DNA of 64,000 nucleotides from Sulfurimonas sp. HSL1-2 (lineage in GTDB: Bacteria > Campylobacterota > Campylobacteria > Campylobacterales > Sulfurimonadaceae). The position numbers and the translations under genes are program-made. The stretch is taken from the NCBI RefSeq assembly GCF_039645565.1, contig NZ_CP147914.1:2353573-2417572 (forward strand), given 5' to 3'. Below, one piece after another: positions 35,033-44,651 of the stretch. How positions within the stretch are numbered: the first letter of the stretch is position 1; every line of letters starts with the position of its first letter. Under the pieces are notes generated by a model. The model was not told where the DNA came from. It made no database searches and was given only the letters and a program-made list of their open reading frames with translations.

Positions 35033-36802
35033 ATGATCAAACTCCGGAACGATCTTTTTCAATGCCGACACCTTGTCATCCTCTGCCAGTAACGCAGCAA
35101 TATCCTCTTGCAGCTTCCCGATCGGGTAATCCGTCTTGCCCGCGATAAAGATGGAGCTGTACTGCGTCTTTTTCTCACTGTCGTCGATCAGGAGCTCCTC
35201 GTAAAGCTTCTCACCCGGACGCAAGCCGCACAGCTCGATCCCGACCTCATCCTCTTTGCCGTAGAGCCGGATCATCTGGCGCGCCAGATCGATGATCTTC
35301 ACCGGTTCGCCCATGTCAAGGATAAAGAGCTCTCCCCCCTTGGCAATAGCGGCCGCCTGCAGCACCAGCTGGCACGCCTCGGGGATCAGCATAAAGTAGC
35401 GCGTCATCTCCGGGTGGGTCACCGTCACCGGTCCGCCCGCCTCGATCTGGCGTTTGAACTTCGGGATGACGCTGCCGCTGGAACCCAGCACGTTGCCGAA
35501 GCGTACCGCAACGATTTCCGTGCCGCCGCTCTGCACGTTCCCAGCATAAAGCTCCGTCACCCGCTTCGTCGCCCCCATCACATTGGTGGGGCGTACGGCC
35601 TTGTCCGTCGAGATGATGACCACCTTTTCCACCCCGGCGGCGATACTCGCATCGATAACATTCTTCGTCCCCAGCACGTTATTGCGCACGGCCGTCGCTT
35701 TGTTGGCTTCACAGAGGGGAACATGCTTGTAGGCCGCGGCATGGATGACGATATCGGGTTTGAAGGCCGCCATCTTTGCATCCAGCATATGCCGGTCGGT
35801 CACGCTGAACATCTCCAGCTCCGCCCCGGGGATCTCCTCGCCGACGCTGTAGAGGTTGAATTCGCTGTGATCGATCAGTGCCAGGGCCACCGCCCCGAAA
35901 CGGCTGCACTGGCGGGCGATCTCGCTGCCGATACTGCCCCCTGCCCCCGTAATGAAGACCCGTTTACCTTTCACAAAAGCGGCAATCACCTCCCTATCAA
36001 GGTCCTTCGGGTGGCGGGCGAGGAGGTCTTCAATGGAGAGATCTTCGAGTTTGTCGTGCTGTCCCCCCAGCAGCCGTACCCGTTTGACTTCTGTCACCCC
36101 GGCATCGCTCAGACGCTGGTAAAGGGCTTGAAGTTCGGCCTGGGTCAGGCTGCTCGTCACGATTGCCGTACTGATCCCGCGTTCGTCGATCAGGGTTTCC
36201 AGCGTCTCCTCGCCGTACACCCGGATATTGCTGATGTAGGTCCCCACAGCACTGCGGTTCTCCTCGGTCAGTACAACAACGGCAGAGGGGTAGTAAGGGA
36301 TATCCCCCTCCTGCGCACTCTTGATGATCGAAGCCGTTTTAGGGTTGACCCCCAGCAGCAGCGCCGGCTGCTGTCCCAAGGCGTGCTCCTGCTCCGTCAG
36401 AAGCCGTTTTGAAATGCGCAGCGCCCCGATGGCGAAGAGGGAGAGAAAAAAGTCAATGATGATGACACTGCGGGGAAAGGGGTCGAACTCCTCCGGAAAG
36501 AGAAGGTAAACCGCCGTAAAAACCGTATAGGCAGCCACATGCGCCTTGACAATATTCTTCGCCTCTGCGAAGCCAACGAAACGCCAGACAATAAAGTAGA
36601 TCCTGAAAAGGAAAAACGCGGCGACCTTGATGACGACCAGATAGAGGAACACCGTATCGAAGGATGAAAAGAAACGCAGCGGAATGTCAAAATTGAAACG
36701 CAGCGCATAGGCACCGTACAGGGTGGCCAGGGAGAGCAGCATATCCAGCAACAGAAAGAAAGCGATCCGCTTTCCGGACGTGGGTCGCAGAAGAGCGGTC
36801 AC
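35024..36802 (-). CDS. pglF: PglF-like UDP-GlcNAc 4,6-dehydratase
   Basis: 592 residues. Four to five membrane segments occupy residues 10-150. The C-terminal half is a short-chain dehydrogenase with the NAD loop GAGGSIGSEIARQ and the STDKAVRPTNVMGATKR stretch of the FlaA1/PglF/CapD family. It makes the 4-keto-6-deoxy sugar for N-glycan synthesis. It starts with GTG overlapping the stop of the aminotransferase gene by 4 bases. Last gene of the glycan operon. The exact substrate may differ from that of Campylobacter jejuni. Confidence 0.9.
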   Translation of the reverse strand: MTALLRPTSGKRIAFFLLLDMLLSLATLYGAYALRFNFDIPLRFFSSFDTVFLYLVVIKVAAFFLFRIYFIVWRFVGFAEAKNIVKAHVAAYTVFTAVYLLFPEEFDPFPRSVIIIDFFLSLFAIGALRISKRLLTEQEHALGQQPALLLGVNPKTASIIKSAQEGDIPYYPSAVVVLTEENRSAVGTYISNIRVYGEETLETLIDERGISTAIVTSSLTQAELQALYQRLSDAGVTEVKRVRLLGGQHDKLEDLSIEDLLARHPKDLDREVIAAFVKGKRVFITGAGGSIGSEIARQCSRFGAVALALIDHSEFNLYSVGEEIPGAELEMFSVTDRHMLDAKMAAFKPDIVIHAAAYKHVPLCEANKATAVRNNVLGTKNVIDASIAAGVEKVVIISTDKAVRPTNVMGATKRVTELYAGNVQSGGTEIVAVRFGNVLGSSGSVIPKFKRQIEAGGPVTVTHPEMTRYFMLIPEACQLVLQAAAIAKGGELFILDMGEPVKIIDLARQMIRLYGKEDEVGIELCGLRPGEKLYEELLIDDSEKKTQYSSIFIAGKTDYPIGKLQEDIAALLAEDDKVSALKKIVPEFDHKP

Positions 36803-37905
36803 ACCACTGCCCCCCGGACAATGTCGGAGACCCTGAGCACGTCCTCCCGGCCCATCTGGGTGCCACTGGGCAGGCAGAGGCCGCGCAAGAACAACTGTTC
36901 ACTGGCACCGTCCGTCACTGCGTCCGCCCCGGCAAACAGGGGCTGGAGGTGCATCGGTTTCCAGAGGGGGCGGCTTTCGATATCCTGGGCTTCCAGTGCC
37001 GTACGGACCCGTTCGGGATCGGTGTGACCAAAGGTGAGCGTCGTCAGCCAGCGGTTCCCGTGCGCTCCCGGGAGTTCGGGCATAAAAGTGATCTCGTCGA
37101 TCTCCCCCAGCGCTTCGCGGTACCACTCAAAGATCTGACGCCGCTGTGCGACCCGCTCGGAAAGCACCTCCATCTGTGCCACGCCGATGGCGGCAAGCAC
37201 GTTGCTCATTCGGTAGTTGTACCCAAGCTCTTTATGCTCGTACCACGGGGTCGGCTCTTTGGCCTGCGTCGCATAGAACATCGCCTTTTTGATCGCCTCC
37301 CCGTTTTTGGCGACAAGCATCCCGCCGCCGGAGGTGGAGAGGATCTTATTCCCGTTGAAGGAGTAGATGCCGAAATCGCCCCAGATGCCCGTATGGACGC
37401 CGTCCAGGGTCGCCCCGAGACTTTCGGCCGCATCTTCGATAACAATAATGCCGTGCCGACGGCAGATCTCCGTGATACGTGCCATGTCCGCACACTGGCC
37501 GTAGAGGTGAGTGACAATGAGGGCCTTCGGCGGTTTCGGGGAACGCGCTATCGCGGCCTCGAGCAGTTCGGGCGAGAGGTTCCAGCTCGCCATCTCCGCA
37601 TCAATGAACCAGGGTGTGGCTCTCTGGTAGAGGATGGCGGCAACGGAACCGATAAAGGTAAATGACGATGCGAGCACAATGTCACCCTCCCCGATACCGC
37701 TGACGCGCAGCGCCAGATGCAGCGCGGCCGTCCCGCTGGATGTCCCCAATGCATAGGGTGCCTGCGTGTAGTCGCAAATCGCCTGCTCGAAGCGCGTCAC
37801 CATCGGCCCGAGCGGCGCGATGTAATTGCTCTCGAAGACCTCGGCTATGTAGCGCTGTTCATTGCCGGTCATATGCGGCGGGGAGAGGAAAAGACGTCCG
37901 CTCAT
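36799..37905 (-). CDS. pglE: DegT/DnrJ-family sugar aminotransferase (PglE-like)
   Basis: 368 residues. PLP-dependent aspartate-aminotransferase fold with the Lys region FNGNKILSTSGGGML and an EDAAESLGA motif. Between pglD and pglF it most likely aminates the 4-keto sugar (PglE role). A WbpE-like role in making a 3-amino uronic acid is the alternative, as no other aminotransferase is in the operon. Overlaps pglD by 4 bases. Confidence 0.88.
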   Translation of the reverse strand: MSGRLFLSPPHMTGNEQRYIAEVFESNYIAPLGPMVTRFEQAICDYTQAPYALGTSSGTAALHLALRVSGIGEGDIVLASSFTFIGSVAAILYQRATPWFIDAEMASWNLSPELLEAAIARSPKPPKALIVTHLYGQCADMARITEICRRHGIIVIEDAAESLGATLDGVHTGIWGDFGIYSFNGNKILSTSGGGMLVAKNGEAIKKAMFYATQAKEPTPWYEHKELGYNYRMSNVLAAIGVAQMEVLSERVAQRRQIFEWYREALGEIDEITFMPELPGAHGNRWLTTLTFGHTDPERVRTALEAQDIESRPLWKPMHLQPLFAGADAVTDGASEQLFLRGLCLPSGTQMGREDVLRVSDIVRGAVV

Positions 37906-38516
37906 TGTTTCAGCTCCTTTTTGATGACGGCGGGGACGCCGGCGGCCATCACACCGTCGGGGAGCGAGGCGATAACAGCCGATCCCGCGGCAATAACGGC
38001 ATCACTGCCGATGCTCACGCCCTGCACGACACTGCTTCCGATCCCCACATGCGTCCGCAGGCCGACGCTCACCGCACCTGCCAGCGCAACGTTCGGACTC
38101 AGGTGTGCAAAGGCTCCGATACGGCAGTCGTGCTCGACAACGGCGCCGGAATTGACGATAACCCCTTCCCCGATCGTTGCACCGGTGTTGACAACGGCCA
38201 GCGGCATAATCACGCTGCCGCTCCCGACAGCCGCATCCGCTGCAATGACGGCAGAGGGGTGGATAAGTGTCAAGGGTTCCGCCCCGATGGTCACCAACTT
38301 TTCGAAAACGCGCTGGCGGGCCGCATTGCTCCCGACACCGAGGGCGACGGGGATGTCCGCATTTGCCGTTTTGAACGTATCAAAATCGCATGCGCCCTCT
38401 TTCACCGCATCGTCGATCCAGAGGATATCGGTATAGCCGCATGCCCGTGCGATCTGGGCAACGACCCGACCATGTCCCCCGACCCCATAGATACCGATGC
38501 GCTTAGTTGTTTCCAT
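37902..38516 (-). CDS. pglD: PglD-like sugar N-acetyltransferase
   Basis: 204 residues. An N-terminal Rossmann-like segment (IGIYGVGGHGRVVAQIARACG) precedes left-handed beta-helix hexapeptide repeats (residues about 85-195), as in PglD/NeuD. The conserved catalytic His lies in VVEHDCRIG. It acetylates the 4-amino sugar made by PglE. Its 5' end overlaps pglC by 14 bases. Confidence 0.88.
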   Translation of the reverse strand: METTKRIGIYGVGGHGRVVAQIARACGYTDILWIDDAVKEGACDFDTFKTANADIPVALGVGSNAARQRVFEKLVTIGAEPLTLIHPSAVIAADAAVGSGSVIMPLAVVNTGATIGEGVIVNSGAVVEHDCRIGAFAHLSPNVALAGAVSVGLRTHVGIGSSVVQGVSIGSDAVIAAGSAVIASLPDGVMAAGVPAVIKKELKQ

Positions 38517-39108
38517 TGAACTTCTCCACCGTCACATGTCCCTCGGCATTGATGCCTTCGCGGACAAACACTTTTTTGATCGTCAGGAGTGCGATCCTGA
38601 GGTCCTGCCGCCATGACAGATGATCGACATACCAGACGTCGTAGGCGAACTTCTGTTCCCAGCTGATCGCATTGCGCCCGTTCACCTGGGCCCAGCCCGT
38701 TATCCCGGGTTTGACCTCATGCCGGCGCTTCTGCTCCTCATTATACAGCGGAAGATACTCCTCGAGCAACGGGCGGGGGCCAATGAAACTCATCTCCCCG
38801 CGCAAGACGTTGTACAGCTGCGGCAGTTCGTCCAGACTCAGCGACCGGATCACCCTTCCCGCACCGCGGAGCCGCTGGTCGTCAGGCAGAAGATTCCCCT
38901 CCGCGTCACGCCGCCCATCCATCGTCCGAAGCTTGTAGATCGTGAAAAGCCTTCCGCCGAGCCCGGGACGGTTCTGGGTAAAGAAGAGCGGGCGTCCGAG
39001 TGAAATATACACCGCTGCCAAAGCGACGGCCATCAATGGCGAAAACAGCAGCAGCAGTACCGCTGCCCCGATCCGGTCAAGCAGCGGCTTGAGGAGACGG
39101 CGGTACAT
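38503..39108 (-). CDS. pglC: PglC-like phosphoglycosyl transferase
   Basis: 201 residues with a single N-terminal re-entrant membrane helix and the monotopic phosphoglycosyl-transferase motifs YKLRTM, SLDELPQLYNVL, SFIGPRPLLEEYLPLY and KPGITGWAQVNGRN. The DE pair in LDELPQ is catalytic. It transfers the first sugar phosphate to undecaprenyl phosphate. Confidence 0.93.
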   Translation of the reverse strand: MYRRLLKPLLDRIGAAVLLLLFSPLMAVALAAVYISLGRPLFFTQNRPGLGGRLFTIYKLRTMDGRRDAEGNLLPDDQRLRGAGRVIRSLSLDELPQLYNVLRGEMSFIGPRPLLEEYLPLYNEEQKRRHEVKPGITGWAQVNGRNAISWEQKFAYDVWYVDHLSWRQDLRIALLTIKKVFVREGINAEGHVTVEKFNGNN

Positions 39109-39111
39109 CGG

Positions 39112-41220
39112 TCAGTTTTTAACCCTGAATATTTTGACATAAGGCGACGTCTCAACCGGCTCGAAGAGGGCCGGGTCGTAGCGCCCCAGCACGAACATCT
39201 GGATATAGTTAGAATGCAATACCGAATCGTCGAGCAGCAGCATCCGGCCGTACGACGCCATATAGATCAGTGAAAGGGTACCGTCCATCTTGACCAGCTG
39301 CGATTTGACCTCTACGTCACCGTTGGACGAAAGGCCGGTCGTGTAGAAGGCTTTGAGGGAAACTTCCTGTCCTCCGGCACTGACGACACCGCGGCGCTGG
39401 TCCAGGGTGATCCCGTTACCAAGGAGCAGCATCCCCTGCCGTTCCTGGAATTGCGACGTTACGTATAGGAACGGAGGGGCATAACGCTGTCCGGAGTTGA
39501 GATCGAGGTTGCTGAACGTACAGACGGTCGGAAAGATGTCGAGCATGCGCAGCGGCAGATAGACGAAAATATCGCGTGTGCTTTCAGGCAGCGTGATGTC
39601 GCCGTAGCGGAGAGATTCCAGGAAAGCGTTGGGCTCCACCTGATCGGGCTGGTTGTTGCGGAACAGTATATCCGCCGCCGGTTTTTTATAGTCGGCGGCG
39701 ACATAGGCCTCGACGGCCAGGCGCCCCAGCCGGGCAGCTTCAAGCTGCGATTCGCCGCACACCATCTGCGAAACGATAAAGTTGTCATGGTTGTGTTTCC
39801 CGCCGTCGATCAGTGTGTTTTTGTCCCCGTAAAACCAGATCGGATAACCGTAGTCCCACCAGGTCAGGACATAATCTTTCGGGCTTCCCGTTTTTGAGAG
39901 CTTGTCCAGCGCCTGCACTTCGGGTACACTGAAGACCGTCGGGACCTTATACCCGAGAATATGCGTAATATTCGGGTAGAGCACCAATCCCGTCAGTGCG
40001 GCCACGACCCCGTAGCGGGCCCAGCGGTTGGCCACCTGAAATGTCAGCATGTAAAACAGGTAGACGACGCTGATCGCCGCTACCGGAACGGCATAGACGG
40101 TAAAACGCAGACCGCCCCACAGTGAAAAAATGCCGATTCCGATCAGCGGCAGCGCCAGAATGAACCCGCGGTGACGCACCACCAGGACGATATAGCCCGC
40201 CAGTGCCGCCAGAACAGCCGCGACGGAACCGCTGATGCGGTTGGCCATCATCTCGAACGGGATCTTCCCCGCCTCGCGCACGGTCTGGGCCACTTCGTAA
40301 AACCGCAGACCGCCGCTCTCGTCGACGCCGCGGTAGAAATAGGTGGAGAACTTCGCCCAGATCAGGGTAAATACATTTCCCGTGTATAAAAAGAGCAGGA
40401 CGGTGATCCCCGCGGCGATCATCAGTTTCTGCTGGGTAAACGCCGTTTTCGAAAAGAGCAGGTAGAGTCCGATGATCAGCACAAACTTCGCCACCGTGGG
40501 GATACCCATCAGCGCAACAGCGATCAGGATGATGGAGTGCCACGTGAACGTATCATTGCGGTGGAAGACGACCATGTACCCCATATAGAGCAGCCCCATC
40601 GCGTAGATCAGCGAAAGCCCCGAATCGTACAGGAACGGGTAGATCATAATCGAGAGCGCCGACAGCAGCATAAAGATGCGTTTTTCCGTCTCCAGGGTCG
40701 CCAGCAGGAAATAGAGGATGAACATCGGCATCATCGCCGAGAACATATCCGTATCATAATATCCCGTCATGGTACGGTTGTAGTAACTCCAGGCGATCGA
40801 ACCGATCAATGCCGCGAAAAAGCCCAGAAGCGCCGACCCGTAGAGCCGCCCTATCAGAATGATCGGCACGACGACGATACTTGAAACGACCGCGGGAAGA
40901 TAGAGCATGACGGTATCAAGGGAAAACGGCGTGTATTTTGTCAGCAGGACCGTGAAAAAGACGACGCCCGAGCCCAGCCAGTCAGGCAGCCGGGGGTTGA
41001 ACTGATGCAGCCCCTCCAGGGCCTTCTGCGCCGCCGCACCGAAGTAGTAGCCGTCGTTGGTATTGATCATCAGCTGGCCGTTCCAATGGAAATCAGCGAC
41101 ACCGCCCATCTGGTAGACCCAGATCATACGGATCAGAAGCGAAAAAAGGTACGCCGCCGCCATCAAAATAGTGATAAACCCGAGCCGGTTACTGCCAAAA
41201 TCAATCTGTTTTATACTCAT
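39112..41220 (-). CDS. pglB: PglB oligosaccharyltransferase
   Basis: 702 residues: about 13 membrane segments, then a periplasmic C-terminal domain with WWDYG (in LTWWDYGYPIW), the acceptor-sequon recognition motif. Metal-site residues match PglB: D56 in NTNDGYY and D156/D158 in GYYDTD. It transfers the lipid-linked oligosaccharide to Asn in exported proteins. Three bases from pglC; its start overlaps a glycosyltransferase gene by 20 bases. Confidence 0.96.
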   Translation of the reverse strand: MSIKQIDFGSNRLGFITILMAAAYLFSLLIRMIWVYQMGGVADFHWNGQLMINTNDGYYFGAAAQKALEGLHQFNPRLPDWLGSGVVFFTVLLTKYTPFSLDTVMLYLPAVVSSIVVVPIILIGRLYGSALLGFFAALIGSIAWSYYNRTMTGYYDTDMFSAMMPMFILYFLLATLETEKRIFMLLSALSIMIYPFLYDSGLSLIYAMGLLYMGYMVVFHRNDTFTWHSIILIAVALMGIPTVAKFVLIIGLYLLFSKTAFTQQKLMIAAGITVLLFLYTGNVFTLIWAKFSTYFYRGVDESGGLRFYEVAQTVREAGKIPFEMMANRISGSVAAVLAALAGYIVLVVRHRGFILALPLIGIGIFSLWGGLRFTVYAVPVAAISVVYLFYMLTFQVANRWARYGVVAALTGLVLYPNITHILGYKVPTVFSVPEVQALDKLSKTGSPKDYVLTWWDYGYPIWFYGDKNTLIDGGKHNHDNFIVSQMVCGESQLEAARLGRLAVEAYVAADYKKPAADILFRNNQPDQVEPNAFLESLRYGDITLPESTRDIFVYLPLRMLDIFPTVCTFSNLDLNSGQRYAPPFLYVTSQFQERQGMLLLGNGITLDQRRGVVSAGGQEVSLKAFYTTGLSSNGDVEVKSQLVKMDGTLSLIYMASYGRMLLLDDSVLHSNYIQMFVLGRYDPALFEPVETSPYVKIFRVKN

Positions 41221-42421
41221 CTATTGCCTCTTTCAAAACCGACTCAAATGCACCTGCGATGACATCCATGCCAAAGTGGGAACGTACATACGCCTCCCCT
41301 TTCGCTGCCATGGCGGAGCGCTCCGACGGTGTGTAATTATATAGTGTCAAGATTGCATTTGCAATCGCGTCCGGATTGTCCGGCCGGACGATCAGACCCG
41401 AACCTGCCATTTCGACCGGGTTCTCAGGTACGGCGGCGGCGAAAACGACGGGGCGCCCCGCCGCCATATAGTCGAACACCTTATTCATGCTCATCCCGTA
41501 ACGGTAAAGCGGCAGGTCTTTCAGGCCGACATAAAGAAGATCCGCTTCGGCGAGCAGCGGCGCGACCGCTTCCTTGGGGACCGCATCCAATACCGTGACG
41601 TTCGCGAGCCCTTCGGCCTGCCCTGCAAAGGTCCCCTTCAACGGTCCGCTCCCCACCAGTGTAATATGAATGTCCGTCGTCGCGGCCAGCAGCGCCGCGG
41701 CAGCCATCAGCGGTTCCAGGTTATTCGCCTGTCCCATCGTTCCGGCATAAAGGACGTTGAACTTCCCGGGATCGAGCAGATGCGACCGCTCTACGGAGAC
41801 GAATGGCGTAAGATCGACACCGTTGGAGACCCAATGCACCTTCTCCCTGGGCACACCGAAAGCGGTGATATGCTCCCCTGCCCGGGGTAGCAGCGTGATG
41901 ATCCGCACCGCACGACGATACAAAAAGGGCTCCAGTACGCTCAACAGCAGGACGAAGGGGTGCCACGAGGGCACCCCCATGTCCACCAGCGTCCGCGGCC
42001 AGATGTCGCGGACCTCCATGACAAACGGAACGTGAAACGTCCGGGCCAGCCGATAGGCACCGTACACGGCAAAAAGATGGACCGACGACCCGACGATAAC
42101 CTCGGGCATCGGCAGGTCGAGTTCACGCAGGCGGCGCAGTTTCCAGGTAAATTCGAACATGCTGCGTACCCTGCCGAAGCCGTTGCCGCGGTAGGGTGCG
42201 GTCTTGACCCAGACGAACCGGATGCCCTCCAGCATTTCGACCCGGAACGTCTCCCTTTCGCCGTACTGCTTCGTCTCGGCCAGCGTAGCATAATGAAAGC
42301 TCGAGGCGATCACCGTGACGTCATGGCCGCGTGCAGTCAGTACCCGGGCAAGATCATAGTGGCGCGTTCCCCCCGGATGGCCCGGCGTCACGGCATAATG
42401 GTTGATAATCCAGATCGTCAT
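41201..42421 (-). CDS. GT4-family glycosyltransferase
   Basis: 406 residues. N-terminal GT-B domain opens MTIWIINHYAVTPGHPGGTRHYDLARVL, as in WbuB/WcaI-like enzymes. The C-terminal donor-binding domain has VLYAGTMGQANN and YGMSMNKVFDYMAAGRPVVFA. It likely adds one sugar to the lipid-linked glycan. Which sugar cannot be told from sequence. Confidence 0.88.
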   Translation of the reverse strand: MTIWIINHYAVTPGHPGGTRHYDLARVLTARGHDVTVIASSFHYATLAETKQYGERETFRVEMLEGIRFVWVKTAPYRGNGFGRVRSMFEFTWKLRRLRELDLPMPEVIVGSSVHLFAVYGAYRLARTFHVPFVMEVRDIWPRTLVDMGVPSWHPFVLLLSVLEPFLYRRAVRIITLLPRAGEHITAFGVPREKVHWVSNGVDLTPFVSVERSHLLDPGKFNVLYAGTMGQANNLEPLMAAAALLAATTDIHITLVGSGPLKGTFAGQAEGLANVTVLDAVPKEAVAPLLAEADLLYVGLKDLPLYRYGMSMNKVFDYMAAGRPVVFAAAVPENPVEMAGSGLIVRPDNPDAIANAILTLYNYTPSERSAMAAKGEAYVRSHFGMDVIAGAFESVLKEAIDEYKTD

Positions 42422-43527
42422 TGCATCACCGCCCCGTAAAGCCGCATAAGCGCCGCTTTTTCATGCGACCAGTTGTAGACCGAATGCACGGCCTCTTTCC
42501 CGTTTTCACCCATCCGTGCCACCGCGTCCGGATGGTCGAACAGGAAAACGATCGCCTCCGCCAGCGCTTCCGGGGAACGGGGATCGATGCAGATCCCGCA
42601 CCGGTGTTTCTCCACGACATCTTTGTACAGTTCAAAGTCGGAGGTGATCACCGGCAGGCCTATTGCCATGTATTCAAATATTTTCGTTGAATAGGAGTGC
42701 AAGTAGTTCCCGATGGGCTGCAGGACCGACAGGCCCGCTTTCGCATGCAGCGACAGCCCGTACGCCTCATCCAGCGTCAGTCGGCCGTAAAAAACGACCT
42801 CCTCTTCGATCCCCTCGAGATCAAGCCCTTCGCGCGTGCTGCCCTGCAGGTTGCCGATATAATGCATTTTGAACGCCACGCCTCTTTGCTTGAGCAGCTT
42901 CAGGGCGCGGAGCGTCACATCCAGCCCCCGCGCATCCGAGATCGCCCCGACGTAGAAGAGTTCGTTCCGGTCCCGCTGCGAAGAGACGAACGGCGCCAGA
43001 AAAGCGTCATCCGGCATATTCTGCACGACGGCAACGGTATCGTTCAACGGAGCGTAGCGGGAACGGTAGGAGGCTTCGGCAAGGACCAGCCCGTCGAGTT
43101 TCGGCAACAGGACACGTTCGAGCATCCCGTAGGCCAGTGCTACCCCCGCGCGCAGCCATTTCGGCAGATAATGTTTCGACTTGATCTGTTCGGTGACCAT
43201 TTCGTGTATGTCGAACACCACTATTTTTCCCCGCCGTTTAAGCCTCAGCGCGGCCCAAAGCAGCTCCGGATCGTGGCAGTGGTACAGATCGGCATCGAGT
43301 GCCAGGGCCTTGCGGTATACCCTGCTCGCGGCATTCACGATACGGTCGGTCCGGCCTTTGGACGCCCCGGCATCTACGATCCCCACACCCGTTTTGACCT
43401 CATCCCCTTTGCCGTCTGCCACGACGAGCGACACTCTGAACGTTTCAGCCAGTGCGCCGCACTCCTTGAGAAAAATACGCGTATCGTACCTGGGATGGGC
43501 CGACGTCATATGCACGATATGTTTCAT
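42418..43527 (-). CDS. GT4-family glycosyltransferase
   Basis: 369 residues from the ATG at 43527, which overlaps the previous stop (ATGA). The upstream 13-codon extension lies in that gene. GT-B fold with HMTSAHPRYDTRIFLKECGAL, a central ELFYVGAISDARGLDVTLRAL and the nucleotide-binding STKIFEYMAIGLPVITSDF region near the end. An addition step on the N-glycan or a related polysaccharide is expected. Confidence 0.85.
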   Translation of the reverse strand: MKHIVHMTSAHPRYDTRIFLKECGALAETFRVSLVVADGKGDEVKTGVGIVDAGASKGRTDRIVNAASRVYRKALALDADLYHCHDPELLWAALRLKRRGKIVVFDIHEMVTEQIKSKHYLPKWLRAGVALAYGMLERVLLPKLDGLVLAEASYRSRYAPLNDTVAVVQNMPDDAFLAPFVSSQRDRNELFYVGAISDARGLDVTLRALKLLKQRGVAFKMHYIGNLQGSTREGLDLEGIEEEVVFYGRLTLDEAYGLSLHAKAGLSVLQPIGNYLHSYSTKIFEYMAIGLPVITSDFELYKDVVEKHRCGICIDPRSPEALAEAIVFLFDHPDAVARMGENGKEAVHSVYNWSHEKAALMRLYGAVMQ

Positions 43528-44651
43528 CCTTTTCCCCTCAGCAGATGCGCATACAGTGCTTCCCACGCCCCGAGCACCTCATCCCAGCGCGACAGCGATG
43601 CGATGGCCCGCCTGTTCCCGTCACGATACTGTTCACACACATGCAGATTCCCGATCTGCTCCGCCAGTATCCGGGGCAATGCGTCAAAAGAATCCGCCCG
43701 CGCCATGACGACCCCTCTCTGCTCAAAAACGCCATAGGGAAGCCATGTGCCTGCAATGACGCAATTGCCGGCATACAGATGCTCCTGCATCGACCCCGAC
43801 AGCTGATCGCTGACAAGCATGTTGACCATGATATCGGGCAGAAGCCGGACATAGGCATTCAGCTCACCGTGTAAAAAGGTCTCCAGGACCGTATAGTGCA
43901 GCCCGCTCGCCTTCAACGCGCTTATGACGCTCTGCTTGTACGGTTCGCTCCCCCCGTAGGTCAGCGGAAACAGGAAGAGCGTCGTGCGGCGCAGCGGCTC
44001 CGGGAGCTTTTGAAGCGCATCGATCATTTTCAGGTGCTGCTGGCCGGCATTGGCATTGTAGCCGCAGCAAACCGTCACGGGGAATGCCGGCACGCCAAGG
44101 GCCTGCCTCATGCGTTCCTTGTCTGTCCCGCTGTACCGGTCGATCGCCTCAAGCGGTGTGAGTCCGAAACGGGTGACGGAGCACTTCGCCTCCAGCGTCC
44201 CGTCTTCGGCGAGCAGCGAGCGCATCGTTGCCTCATTGGTGAACGTCACGGCGTCGACGGCATGAAAAAAGCGGCGCTGCAGCCAGCGTTTCCAGCGGGG
44301 AATGCGGTAGTAATCGCTGCCGTACACCGTCACGGCGACAGGTTTCCCCAGCCATCTGATGACCGGTACAAGCAAAAAGTAGAACCACCGGGCATAATGG
44401 AAATGCACGATATCCTCGGACGACTCCTCAAGCATTTTCGCCAAGACACCTATCCGTGCGAGGCTCTGCAGCTTCGCCGGAAGCCGGCTGTTCCGAAGCA
44501 GACCGGCATAGGTCATATCCGTGCCGTCCCCGCGTTCAACGGCAAGCGATACAAAATCCACATGGGAAACACCGATGCCGCTATCACGCAGTTTTCGGGT
44601 CACTTCGCCGGGGAAAACACTCCCGTGGTTTCCGATCAGCAGCAGGGTCAT
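43524..44651 (-). CDS. GT4-like glycosyltransferase
   Basis: 375 residues of GT-B appearance: VHFHYARWFYFLLVPVIRWLGKPVAVTVYGSD in the acceptor half and VCCGYNANAGQQHLKMIDAL in the donor half. It is more divergent than the two neighbours, and resembles Fuc4NAc-transferase-like (GT56) or GT4 proteins. Overlaps both neighbours by 4 bases. Confidence 0.75.
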   Translation of the reverse strand: MTLLLIGNHGSVFPGEVTRKLRDSGIGVSHVDFVSLAVERGDGTDMTYAGLLRNSRLPAKLQSLARIGVLAKMLEESSEDIVHFHYARWFYFLLVPVIRWLGKPVAVTVYGSDYYRIPRWKRWLQRRFFHAVDAVTFTNEATMRSLLAEDGTLEAKCSVTRFGLTPLEAIDRYSGTDKERMRQALGVPAFPVTVCCGYNANAGQQHLKMIDALQKLPEPLRRTTLFLFPLTYGGSEPYKQSVISALKASGLHYTVLETFLHGELNAYVRLLPDIMVNMLVSDQLSGSMQEHLYAGNCVIAGTWLPYGVFEQRGVVMARADSFDALPRILAEQIGNLHVCEQYRDGNRRAIASLSRWDEVLGAWEALYAHLLRGKG